DNA of 64,000 bases from Ciona intestinalis (Eukaryota; Chordata; Ascidiacea; Phlebobranchia; Cionidae), in assembly GCF_000224145.3 (NCBI RefSeq), contig NC_020174.2, positions 2,427,725 to 2,491,724 on the forward strand, read 5' to 3'. Shown here piece after piece: positions 1 to 10,000 of the stretch (within the stretch, counting starts at the first letter, position 1; every line of letters begins with the position of its first letter). The notes beneath the pieces are model-generated. The model was given only the letters and a program-made list of their open reading frames with translations, was not told the origin of the DNA and searched no databases. The translations under genes and the position numbers were made by a program.

Positions 1-2
1 AT

Positions 3-308
3 GGGATGTACAAAGAGAATACAAACGCATGGAAAGTTAACATGGAATTCAATAAGGCTTACACAACTTTGCTTCAGTGTTTAGAGAAGGGGTTTGGTGG
101 ACAACCAGATTTGATTAAAGGATGTTACAGTTATATGTATGATCTCACCATTATAGGAAAGAAGTTGGTTAGCATTCCAATAGGAACACAAGGAGATACC
201 AACTTTATTGAAGCACCATGCAAGGATTGTCATGCGTCACCAACATGGACTTTCATGAGAGAAATCACATATCGGGCAGGGTTTGCACTCATGGGGCAAA
301 TGGGGTAA
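3..308 (+). CDS. C-terminal exon of a VioB-like ferritin-fold protein (5' partial)
   Basis: The frame is open from the window edge to a TAA at 306-308, so this is probably the last exon of a plus-strand gene lying to the left. About 100 residues are visible. A helix-like stretch containing 'NMEFNKAYTTLL' and 'MYDLTIIGKKLVSIPIG' is followed by a short tail 'CKDCHASPTW'. In VioB/RebD-type enzymes, which couple two imines derived from indole-pyruvate, the end of the ferritin-like domain has the same layout: an aromatic and leucine-rich helix pair, then 'L..lP.G..AGP'. The resemblance comes from recalled family patterns, not a search. The gene at 7087-12670 carries the matching N-terminal VioB-like domain, which strengthens the call. 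Two extra cysteines in the tail fit a secreted, disulfide-bonded animal protein. It could also be another ferritin-like helical protein. No heme or metal ligand can be assigned from this fragment. Confidence 0.45.
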   Translation, partial: GMYKENTNAWKVNMEFNKAYTTLLQCLEKGFGGQPDLIKGCYSYMYDLTIIGKKLVSIPIGTQGDTNFIEAPCKDCHASPTWTFMREITYRAGFALMGQMG

Positions 309-598
309 TCAAAAAAATGAATTAAAAGTATGCAGAAATTGATATATAATCAAGTACACAATATCCTTTTATCTCAATTTTTTGAATATTTCTTAGTTGC
401 AAACAAAATACCTGCTTTTAATAATTACAGCAAATTAATTTCATTCATATTAGTGTAAAAATAAGAGGAACACTTTAGATCATAAGTATCTAGGTTCATA
501 AATAGATTTACAATGAAAGTTCAAATATTTTATCCGTGTAGAATGTATGGGCTACCTATTATTAGATAAGAAAATGTATAAAACAATATATGCAGTAA

Positions 599-604
599 AA
601 TAAA
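599..604 (+). terminator. possible poly(A) signal of the 3-308 gene
   Basis: AATAAA lies about 290 bases after the stop codon, before the first SINE. It is the first canonical hexamer I see downstream. AT-rich DNA produces such hexamers by chance. Confidence 0.35.
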
Positions 605-647
605 ACATGTTCATGCTTTGTGTCGATGTCAGGTATGCAAATGTGTT

Positions 648-968
648 TTGAATGAATGTAACTTACTTTATCCTCGCGTGACCGGGAAACGACAGTCGTT
701 ATAATACGGGTGTTCTGTTTCAAACACCTTGTTCCAGCTTACGAGTTACCAAGTATGTTACTTTGTAGGTGATTATTTTCTCTGAATTTTTTTTTATGTG
801 TTGTTAATAATTTGGACAACCCATTAGTAACCACTGGATTGGAGCAATTGCTGTTAAGTGCCTTGCCCAAGGACACATACGCCCACAATAGTAGCAATAA
901 CGAACCTTTAACCCATTACCTCTGGGTTTGAGGCAGGAGCCCCAACTAACTGTGCTACGGCGTCGGAC
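648..968 (-). repeat. tRNA-derived SINE, near full length
   Basis: Read on the minus strand it begins with a tRNA-like head. An A-box-like 'CGTAGCACAGTTAG' is followed about 45 bases later by a degenerate B-box region, here rearranged to 'CCTCAAACCCAGAGG'. The body carries a conserved 'CTTGGGCAAGGCACTTAACAG', and the tail ends in 'AAGTAAGTTACATTCATTCA'. Better-preserved copies at 56972-57280 and 63838-63996 show the B box as GGTTCAAGGCT. This is the family reference copy for the entries below; it resembles the SINE described from Ciona intestinalis. Confidence 0.75.
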
Positions 969-1029
969 AATTGTTAATAAATTGCACAATTACGTTTTAC
1001 ATATTATAGGGTGCTAAAAGGTTAAAAAA

Positions 1030-1152
1030 GAATATTTACAAAATCATCGCATCCTCGCGACTCTAAAAGAACTGATTAAATGTTTAAAACACGATCAGGA
1101 AATTATGAATTCAAGTGCCAGCGGTATCTCATCCTACCCCGCAGCACTATAT
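1030..1152 (-). mobile_element. MITE fragment abutting the sulfotransferase stop codon
   Basis: Right half of the ~190 bp MITE family. It holds the shared inner block 'TTTAAAACACGATCAGG' and the end 'CATCCTACCCCGCAGCACTATAT'-like sequence. The end lies directly next to the TAG stop at 1153-1155, so the transcribed 3' UTR must begin inside the element. Confidence 0.7.
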
Positions 1153-4100
1153 CTACAGTTCATAAATAAACTTAATATCGGTGTCAGCCAACTTCTCCTT
1201 GACCAATGCATCCATTTTCTCTGATTGTGCGACAGTGAAGTAATTCTTCCAATCTCCAACCTTGCCTGGAATTGTAAAATTATGTCGCTGGTTATACTAT
1301 ATAATCCATACAACAATGTTGTACGAACGTCTTGATACACAGACTTAAAGTACACTGTTGCCATTACCAAAGTTAAATACTTAATAACTCAATAGGTAGA
1401 TATTTTGAGATTTAATCATGTTTTGCAGTTTCTTTTGTTCAGTGTTGGTCTAGTTATATAAAGCTTTTACAGAAATGTCAAACTTACGGAATATTCATCC
1501 AGAAAACAAACCTTTTCGAAATAAATCCGCCAACTTTTCGGAGGCATTGCTCTTTTCTTTCAACGATTCGAAAGAAGTTTCTTTTGCAATGCTTGAAACG
1601 TCTTGATCGGACACAGCAACCCCAAGAAAGTCAGCTATTCTCTTAATTTCCCTTTCTTGATACTATTCGCATAATTATACAGTTAATACAGCGCTTACAT
1701 AGATTTTGTGTTTATATTTCTGCGGGGTAGGATGGAACACCGTTAGCACCTAAAGCACTTATTTCCTGATCTGGTTTTTGGCAATTAACAACGCTGCTTT
1801 AGAGACACGGGGATACAGTTATAGAATTCTGTAAATACGATTCGTTTTTCTACTAAATGGGACGAGAAACCCATCTTCCCCCACCCATGGCCTACTAAAG
1901 ATACGGCCTGATTTGTCAGTTTCAAAACAAAAAGCTAAAAGGCCTACTAAATTTCATTGATTACGATAGCGAAGACAAATCCGTCCAACTAATTAATTTA
2001 TACCCAAATACAACTATCTGATTAAATAAAACCTGTATCAGATCTTCATAAAACACAAACAGAACGTTCGAGTCGTTTCTATGTGGGTACCATGACAACA
2101 AATGCTCCATGTACCATTCTCCTTTCTTGTTGCCCAGAAGTTGCTTACCTGTGTAAAACAAACTATTTGTTAGCAAATACAAATAACGAACATAATAACG
2201 TAAGAAGGGTATTTGATAAAACCTCAGAAAAAGCAACGGTTACAAGCGTTGGCGAGTATCGGCCAGCGCATGGTTAGGGTGGGGTAAGATGGGCAAACTT
2301 TCATTCTATTTTAACGTCCTATTTGGTAGTAATTCCGAATTACAAAACCGTAGCTCTGCCCAACTCTTAAAGGGCGTTGTTGGTTGTTCAAAACAAGATG
2401 AGGCAAGATGGGATTTAGGTGTTAAGATATCCCATCTTACCCCACAGTACAATATCGACTGGCAGACAATTGATATTTGGTAAAATGTAAAAAACCGTCA
2501 GCCAATCTATAGGAAGGTTTACTTTATTTTCGCAGGTCATGGTGTGATTAAACCAACTTTATTGAATGAATTAAGCAAACGGTTTGCCCGTGTCCGTGAT
2601 AAAGATTTCAAAACCATTGTTCGTTCAATTATATTTCTGTGGGGTAAGATGGGAAAATTTTGGAATTTATATTCCAAATTTACCATTCGTGTTTTAACAG
2701 TTAACAACGCCATTAAAAAATCATGAGAATACACTTGTTCTGTAAATTTCTATTTTTAGTACCAACCGGAACGAGAAAATGGAATAAAAATTGTCCCATC
2801 TTCCCCCACCCCATCATATCCCAGGAAAACAACCGGGTCTACATTTTTAGGACCAAAGGGTCTTGAAAAAAGTTCCTTTATTTTTTAAATTTATAACACA
2901 TGTAAATAGAATCGAATACTAGAGTTGTTTTAAAGGTGGCTGTACACAGTATCCGGCATGCGAATTCGCATGCGAAGTCGTATGCAAACCAGTGTCTAAT
3001 TCCGCATGCGGCAGCGAAATCCGGACAAAACAGACAAAACGGACGAATTCCGGATACTATGTACGGTCACCTTAAGTGTATTTTTATCATTCCGGGCGGA
3101 ATCTTTTTCGGGACAGCCCCGATATATTTTGATGTTTAACCCTTCGCGCAGTTTACCTGCAAAACACAAGTCAAAAAAATGGTTCCAATCCTTCGGATAC
3201 ATTTCAAAATACTTTGTTGCATTTGGGTTCATTGGAAATTTGAGAGTCATATGATACCAGGATACCATTTGGTCTTTTGGGTTACGTATTGTGCAGATTA
3301 TCTGAAATAAATGAGTAAATCTTAGTTTAAAAAACCTTCTACAGGCTATCACCTAACATACCTTGGCTCCGGCAGATTTGATCTTTTCTAAGTTAAGGAG
3401 AGGTGTAGGTACATGGGTTGCCAGCACTCGTTTCTTCCACGGTAGTTTCTCCAGTAGTTCAAATTTTACAGCTAAATAAAAGATTGGAGAAATTTAAACT
3501 GTTTCTATACGGTCGCGAAGATCGAAAAGACGTGTAGAAAATGTAAAACGACATAAAACACGATATAGATAAAACAGAACAAATGGTACAGTAGGGGGGA
3601 AGATGGTACACCTTTTTATTCTATTTTCTCGTCCTTAATTATGGTAGTAAACAAAGATTTTTTTAAAGAATTTTAAAATCGCACCTTACGACTGCCATAT
3701 AGACTGTTGTTCGTTGTTTAAAATACGATCAGAATATTGGGATATTATGCGTTAAAGGCGTCCTATCTTCCCCAACAGTACTATATAATTATAAATACTA
3801 ACTTACGGAGGCCTGTTTCAAGGTAAATAGTTGGCATCGCCATGTTTTTTGTCATTGCCATCAGCTTTTCGTCATGTCTAAAGTAGAGTTGACGTACGAT
3901 ATAACTTGCCCATGTTGTACCTAGAACGCTCATCGGTTAATAAACAATTAACACCCGTCTATGGGAAAATAGAATGAAAAGGTGTCCCATTTCCCCCATC
4001 CCAATATACCCCACTTTTGCCGAAACAACCGGGTCGACATGTTTAGGACCAGAGGGTCTTAAATAAAGTTAATTAAGATATCAAGTAATCAAAATTATTA

Positions 4101-4519
4101 GGACGCCGTTCCGAAAGTTTGTTAAATTTATTAAGTTAAGCAGTAATGCACTACGTGACTTGCTGAAATTCATCCTTATTTATATGGTTTATATAATTTG
4201 TCAATGTTCTGCTCGTGCTATTCATTCTACCGCTCGTATATTTACCAATTTTTTGAAATGACGCAACGATGACGTCATCCTTCCACGGAGTCCAGTTTTC
4301 ATACACCCACTTAACCGTGTTCATATTAAAGCCAATTCCGTACATTTTGTAGCCTTTCCATTCAGTTAACTTTGGTTGCATAAAACCATCATTCACAAAA
4401 TAATCGACCACAGGCTGTACATCAGGCGGGTCCGTGGCATATTGGGCGATGTCTTCAAAAGCCTCCCCAAAAAATAAGTTTAGATTCCTTTCCAGCGTTT
4501 CTTTTTCGTTATCTGTCAT
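1153..4519 (-). CDS. cytosolic-type sulfotransferase (SULT family), 7 exons, 340 aa
   Basis: Transfers sulfuryl from PAPS to an alcohol, phenol or amine acceptor in the cytosol; the acceptor cannot be told from sequence. Exons (minus strand): 4246-4519, 3807-3920, 3362-3471, 3157-3301, 2033-2148, 1512-1662, 1153-1265. They join in frame to 1,023 bases. The 5'-PAPS loop is split by intron 1 and reads 'QKIGTTW' (usual YPKSGTTW, catalytic Lys kept). 'THVPTPLL' carries the catalytic-type His. The 3'-phosphate site is 'RNPKDQMVSWYH', then 'VLFVFYEDL', and the C-terminal signature 'RKGKVGDWKNYFT' spans the last intron. The start ATG at 4519 gives an N-terminal extension of about 80 residues before the loop, longer than in mammalian SULT1, so 340 aa is long for the family (about 290-300). 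No signal peptide, consistent with a cytosolic enzyme. Introns carry five MITE copies or pieces. Confidence 0.9.
1720..1889 (+). mobile_element. MITE in sulfotransferase intron 5
   Basis: Opens with 'GCGGGGTAGGATGGAACACC' and closes with 'CCCATCTTCCCCCACCC', the inverted ends of the family. Immediately after it comes 'catggcctactaaag', a motif related to the palindrome at 17642. Confidence 0.75.
2273..2450 (+). mobile_element. MITE in sulfotransferase intron 4
   Basis: Near full-length copy from 'GGGTGGGGTAAGATGGGCAA' to 'CCCATCTTACCCCACAGTAC', inverted at its ends. Confidence 0.8.
2636..2818 (+). mobile_element. MITE in sulfotransferase intron 4
   Basis: Second full-length copy in the same intron, from 'GTGGGGTAAGATGGG' to 'GTCCCATCTTCCCCCACCCC'. 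Inner sequence differs clearly from the previous copy, so the two are not a recent local duplication. Confidence 0.8.
3588..3787 (+). mobile_element. MITE in sulfotransferase intron 2
   Basis: From 'AGTAGGGGGGAAGATGG' to 'CCTATCTTCCCCAACAGTAC', flanked by TA-rich sequence. The inner block 'TTTAAAATACGATCAGAATA' matches the family core. Confidence 0.8.
3961..4008 (+). mobile_element. MITE terminal fragment in sulfotransferase intron 1
   Basis: Only about 48 bases of one end survive: 'GAAAAGGTGTCCCATTTCCC' followed by 'CCATCCCAATATA'. Confidence 0.6.
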
Positions 4520-5245
4520 ACTAACTGCTGTGAACGATCTCTACTGTACTTTGTAAAGATCTATATATTAACAGGACAATATGAAAAGGTTAAACTTGAT
4601 AATAGAATTTCTGAGGCAAACATTGAAAAAACGTTTACATTTTACAATGTTCGCTGTTTACTCGAACATTTATCTCATGGCTACGCTGCAAAGTGTATTT
4701 ATGGTCTATATAGTGTGACGACTCAATGTTTATTTATCAGTACTTACATGGCCTATGGTATTTAGCGCATTGAACTTTGTGTTTAGTAAATTCCTATTGA
4801 TATTTCTTAACGTTTGTACTGGTTATGTAATAGCCGTTCACTTTCGCAGTCTTACTTACTAAGTCTTACAATTCGTGACTAACCTTGTATTAAAATACAC
4901 TTGACACGCACGGTGACAAACTTTAATTGCTGCAGTTTATTTCCACATAGCAACCTTATCGTTAAGACGAACTGCGCATTTCATGGTTAGATTTCGTAGA
5001 ACAGCTTTACTTATTATTGTTTTCATTGAGCATATTGTTTGCATTGAAGTACAATAAGTTGCTATGAGGTCTATGTTTCATTCTCTGTAAAAATGCATAC
5101 CAACGGAAATTTGTGTATAAGTAGAGATGCTCAAAATTTGAAGTAAGCACCAATGAAGAAGGGCAAATTTGGTTAAAGTAAGCTGAAATTTCTTGGGTAC
5201 AACGTCGACCAAACAGTAACTAAACCATTGCCGGCCTTTAAAGTA
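4520..5245. other. upstream region of the sulfotransferase, no gene seen
   Basis: AT-rich sequence upstream of the start codon. I see no convincing TATA box, exon or repeat. The short open frame around 5078-5302 has no recognisable motif and lies at the edge of the duplicated segment. Confidence 0.5.
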
Positions 5246-5518
5246 ATCCGCAATTTCGCGCCGCCGACAATCATCAAGGCGCGCCAAGAATTCAACTTCC
5301 ACCCTGTATAGGTTTAGCAGCCACGCTTTATCTGATACTTTTATTCCAGTCGTTTTTACCTTCAGCGTGTGTATAACGATTGTCGTATTGACACACGTCG
5401 CAATGGTAGCAACGACGAGCCTATAACCTCTGGGTTGGAGGCATATGCGCGATAACCAACTGTGTGATGACGCCAGTTACATTTTCTGTTGATATATGGT
5501 TAGTGTACTATTAGGTAT

Positions 5519-5714
5519 AGTATAGGGTGGAGTAAGATGGGACACATTTAGCACTTATGATCCGAACATCCTGATCGTGTTTTAAACAATTAACTGGATC
5601 CAAGGGAGTCGTGAGGATACGACGTTTTAATTCCTTTAATGTTCTTTGTTTACTACCAAAAGGAAAAGAAAAAAGAATGAAAAGGTGTCCCATCTCCCCC
5701 CACCCTACTATATA
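5519..5714 (+). mobile_element. MITE present only in duplication copy 1
   Basis: Full-length copy from 'TAGGGTGGAGTAAGATGGGA' to 'CCCCACCCTACTATA'. The matching place in copy 2 (near 18075-18085) reads straight through 'TTAGATATACTTG', an empty site. Confidence 0.8.
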
Positions 5715-5824
5715 TACTTGTTTTAAAATCGTGTGTTTTGTTATACCATTTGGGTAGTTTTTATATTTTAACATGCTCCAATAAGTCTGCCTAATCAATC
5801 ACGACATTAATATATGTTTGCCAG

Positions 5825-5830
5825 TTTATT
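5825..5830 (-). terminator. poly(A) signal, arginine-rich peptide gene 1
   Basis: AATAAA on the minus strand in 'CTTCAATAAACTGGC'. A probable 3' UTR exon begins after 'TTTTTCATGCAG' (about 5874). The same hexamer and acceptor are kept in the paralogue (18664-18669). Confidence 0.7.
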
Positions 5831-5970
5831 GAAGTATCAATGTTTTGATATACACATTAAGGGAGATGCATCTTCTGCATGAAAAAGATTGACAATAGTT
5901 AATAAAGCAATACGAAACATCAACAATTAGGTGGGCGTTATACCTGTTTCTGTGGCAAACAAATATTCAT

Positions 5971-6574
5971 TTACTCGTTGTCGAAATCTAGTTTCTCTGA
6001 AACAAATTAATAATTCATATAAGACAAATTTTTAGGATGAAAGTATATTTTAAAAACTAACCTTCTGGTTCAATCTCTTCATCCTCAACTGCAAAACAAT
6101 ATTTTCAAACATTTATGTAATGATAGAACATAAACGAAAAATAATTAAACAAAACGAAGCAGCAGTTATAAAGTTATGCATTTACTGTTGGCATATATAG
6201 TTATGTGGGGTAAGATAGGACACATTTAGCACGTAACAAATTTAAATGGGACAAGAAAATTGAAAATTCTCCACCTTACTATATATAAGATAAATAACTT
6301 CATTGGTTGCACATTTTAAAAGAATTTGTCAGCACTTACCTTCCGTTGACTCGTCAACACCTAAAAAGTAATTAAAATAAGCTAAGCGATTCTTGTGTAA
6401 AATCGAAAAAAAAAAAAACAGTGAAAAATATGTAATCTAAATGCGTAGTTATTTACCGTTGTCACCGGAGCGACGGCGGCGCCTGCGACGACGACGACGA
6501 CGACCCAAAGACTCTCCTTCATCAATCAAACAGAGAAGTCCGAGCACCAGAGCGAAAAGCAGTAACTTGTTCAT
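5971..6574 (-). CDS. secreted arginine-rich peptide precursor 1 (63 aa, 4 coding exons)
   Basis: Exons 6457-6574, 6340-6360, 6062-6088 and 5971-5996 join to 192 bases. Residues 1-22 form a classical signal peptide ('MNKLLLFALVLGLLCL', then 'IDEGES'). The core is 'LG', eleven consecutive arginines, 'SGDN'. The last 24 residues are strongly acidic ('VDESTEVEDEEIEPE', then 'EKLDFDNE'). Signal, cationic core and anionic tail in that order is the layout of several known antimicrobial precursors, including those described from Ciona haemocytes; function here is inferred. The start is chosen because the signal peptide begins there. A splice acceptor 'TTTTACAG' lies directly before the ATG, so a 5' UTR exon and promoter must lie in the adjacent gap. 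The acceptor could alternatively take a spliced leader. Exons 2 and 3 are only 21 and 27 bases. Confidence 0.8.
6203..6288 (+). mobile_element. internally deleted MITE in peptide gene 1 intron
   Basis: Both ends remain ('GTGGGGTAAGATAGGACA' and 'TCTCCACCTTACTATATA') but most of the centre is missing. The paralogue has a full copy in the same intron (19299-19484), so the insertion predates the duplication. Confidence 0.7.
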
Positions 6575-6618
6575 CTGTAAAATAACAAGTTAAGTCGGAG
6601 ATTATACTTTGCTTATCT

Positions 6619-6743
6619 NNNNNNNNNNNNNNNNNNNNNNNNNNNNNNNNNNNNNNNNNNNNNNNNNNNNNNNNNNNNNNNNNNNNNNNNNNNNNNNNNN
6701 NNNNNNNNNNNNNNNNNNNNNNNNNNNNNNNNNNNNNNNNNNN
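6619..6743. other. assembly gap (125 N)
   Basis: Unsequenced. By comparison with copy 2 it should contain the 5' UTR exon and TATA promoter of peptide gene 1. It also lies just beyond the 3' end of the CUB-EGF gene. The true size may differ from the number of Ns. Confidence 0.95.
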
Positions 6744-6796
6744 CCCCACGGTAATGATAATGTTAGATGTTTTATTTGTACTATACTACCTAGATG

Positions 6797-6987
6797 TAGT
6801 GTTTTTTCCCTTTTTTTATGGCTGATAATTTGGACAAGCTATTAGTGACCACTGGGTTGGAGCAATTGCCAGTAAGTATCTTGCCCAAGAACACATACAC
6901 CCACAGAGATAGCAGCGACGAGCCTTGAACCCATTACCTCTGGGTTACAAGAAGGCGCTCTAACCACTTTGCCACGGCGCCGAACAT
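6797..6987 (-). repeat. SINE, tRNA-like head plus body
   Basis: Minus-strand head 'GGCGCCGTGGCAAAGTGGTT' and B-box-like 'GGGTTCAAGGCTCG' are well preserved. The tail part is lost toward the gap. Confidence 0.75.
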
Positions 6988-7086
6988 GGCATGGCCACAG
7001 CTTAGAACAGAACGCATGCCTCACAGTTTTTGTGGATTTGTGGACATGTGTATTTTTTGGCAGGACACTGCACAGTACTTCCCCAC

Positions 7087-10000
7087 TTACTTGAAGCAAG
7101 TTGGTCTACTACAATCTACTGAACTCATTTCGGGAAGCAATGCAACTTCAATGGAAGCCCCAACCACTGGTTCACCAAATTGAGTGATGAATGGATTATA
7201 ATCTGCCGTCTCTCCAACATTCAAACGTTCGTAGTTGTTGTTTGCCAAACCGATCTGAATTCCATTATCGGACTCAACCGCAATCAAAGTTCTGCACAGT
7301 GTAATGAGCAGGTTAATTCATGCGTAGATAAACTGTTCAATTCATACTACAGACAGTGGATGTTTTATACAATGGGGTGGGGTAATAAGTGACGTCTTTT
7401 TATTTAATTTTCTCATCCCATTTGGAAAAACATTTAGAGAAACAAAAAACATTTAGAGAATAATAAAACTGTATCCTCCCGAGTTAAATAGACATTTTTT
7501 AATCATTTAAAACACAATCAGGATATTTAGATATTATGCACTGAAAGTGTTCTGTCTCCCCCCTCCCTACTATATAGTAACTTAAATAGTAACCTTTCTA
7601 ACACTGATCGTGGACCAAGTTTCTGCAAGAATACTATACTTATCAATAAATGTTTGACCACCTTGTACTTCCATCATCGTAATATAAAGCAATTCTTGAT
7701 GATGAAACATCTACCTCTGTTTCGGTCACATCAACATCCACCATGGCCCCGTATACCTCATACCAGTCCCTCCCATTCAGAGGAAGGGCACCATTACTAT
7801 TTAATGGTGTAATACATTCCTCAACTGATTTTCTGCGAAACATACCAACAAAAAGAAATTTAACTTTGTTTGTATTGATAAACATGACGAATGTTTTAAA
7901 TATTTTTAAATTTAAAAAAATATATATATCTTACTCTTCAAAGGAATGTTTAAATTATTTATACCGAAAACTTTAATAAATCTTGCAAGCCGGTTGCAGA
8001 TTTCCTTAAGAGTTTATAAGCGGTTTAAAAAAGAAGAAAATTATGCGACACTCACGTGCATGCACCATCCACCACTCCAACATAAACTGTGTCAGAAATG
8101 TGGAAGTTTCCATCAACTTCACCCTCAAAACTCATACTCAGATCAAGTGATACTTTCTTCGCAACTGTATCATAATAAACAGGGGTTGGACCTAAGTTGG
8201 GATCTTCTGGGAGCAATAACCTTCCGCCTGTCACTTCCAGTGGATCATTATCAGATGTTAGACCTGTATTACGAATTACTTTTGTTAATGAACAAGACTG
8301 AAGAAAATACACAATGAATGAATGAATGAATGTAACTTACTTTATCCTTGCGTGGCGGGAAAAAGACAGTCGTTATCACACCAGTTTAAACCCCAGCTTA
8401 TGAGTTACCATGTATGTTACTTTGTGGGTAATTATTTTTTTGAGGGATTTTTCATTTTATTATGTATGGCTAAAAACTTGGATAACTCATTAGTGACCAC
8501 TGGGTTGGAGCAATTGTCGTTAAGTGTCTTGCTCAAGGACACATATGCCCATAAAGGCCACAATGGTAGCAGCGACGAGCATTGAACCCATTACCTGTGG
8601 GTTACAGACAGACGCGGTAACCACTTTGCCACGGCACCAGGCAAGGTATGCCCTTTATTAATATATTATGCATGGTTGCAATAGCAGAAGAATACTAACC
8701 TATAGTTCCAATGATACGTGACATGTGAGAGTATTGATTGTAGAGATCCATTACAAACCGTATAGACAATGTTTCAGCCGAACCGAACATTGCTTTGTAA
8801 TAATCACTCTCCCATTGAATGTCCGTAATTTTACTGAAATATGTGTTTTTAGTTTTAACTATAACCATTTAAATTGTTATGATAGGAGCTTGCCATGGCT
8901 ACAGTTGAGTTGACGAAAGTATTGCAGTGTGTGTGATTTAACTTTCAATTTGGTCATGTTTATTCTTTTGACATTGTTTACACTTTATTTATTCTTTTAT
9001 GTTTTTTTAATGTTTCCATGTCCACAAAACTTACCTTTTAAACCTCCCAGCGTTACCAATAGCATAACCTTGAATTTCTGGGTCAGCAGTTGAGTTCCTG
9101 GTTGAAAGGAGTTGTGCAGCTGCTGGCTTGTACTTTCCCTTAAGCATGCCTGGTATATATACTGTAAACCCCCAGATTTCTGGAAACATCCAATCCACAT
9201 CAAGATCTATCAGAGTTCCACTAGTCTCACCTGCCAGGTAAAGTGGCAAAACTAGTAGTTAAACACAGCCCAATGATATATTCAAAGAGATAGCTGTGTT
9301 ATTGCTACTGTAGGTATAAGTCAATCAGAGAATAAAGGTTGTAAACTTGAATATTACAATGTTTTTCTCATTACCGTGATACTGATAACGATAACTATGT
9401 ATTAAAGGGCCAGAAGAAGTCCCCAAAACAGTTTAAAACAGCTTTCAGTTTTTTTGATGATTGTGTGTGGTATTAAATAAGATGGTCTTGTTTAAATCCT
9501 ACCTTTAAACAAAGCCCCAATAATGTCGTCTGTTGTAGCACAACCTTCTGATGTACATGTTGATGTGACTGTTGAATTTGGAAATGTGAAGTGATTGCTT
9601 CCATCTGGATTCCAATTTCTGTTTCCAAACGGAAACCGGTTGTACTGATTTGTCTGTGTGTATGTGGAAAGGGGTTGGTGGTTGCAGAAGTCACAAAAAC
9701 AGAGTTTTTAACGGTAGGGTTCTAGCTGCTATCTGTTTTATATTGGAATGCAACTCAATAACTCATTGTAAGTTCACTATCTGCTATAAAGTTTAAATTA
9801 ATATATTTTTCTATTCAAAAGGAAGTAAACTTAAAACGTATGTTATATTTCAGTGCCAACTGCAGCAGTTACACAGACCTACTAACCTCTTGCACAACAC
9901 CAATCATGTTGGTTGACAACTGGCTAACAGAAAAAAACTCATTTTCAAAAGCACATTTCTTGTTGTTGCTGGTTGCTGCATCATAATTGATTCCACCACC

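Larger units (their letters stand above)
5246..6618. repeat. segmental duplication, copy 1 (partner 17826-19820)
   Basis: Shares with 17826-19820 a common order of landmarks: 'CAAGAATTCAACTT', 'GGTTTAGCAGCCACGCTTT', 'CAGCGTGTGTATAACGA', 'TTTTAACATGCTCCAATAAG', the peptide gene's 3' UTR and all four of its coding exons with introns. Coding exons 2 and 3 look identical between copies. Copy 1 ends in the 125-N gap, so its right edge is not seen. Each copy carries mobile elements the other lacks. Confidence 0.85.

Noticed and set aside
804..989. Minus-strand open frame inside a repeat
   Set aside because: It lies wholly within a SINE and encodes repeat sequence.
1512..1662. Alternative end of the sulfotransferase by read-through of exon 6 into a TGA six codons later
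   Set aside because: Splicing to 1153-1265 restores the family signature RKGxxGDWKNxFT exactly, so the spliced form is far better supported.
5078..5302. Minus-strand open frame of 74 residues
   Set aside because: No signal, motif, splice context or counterpart in the paralogous segment.
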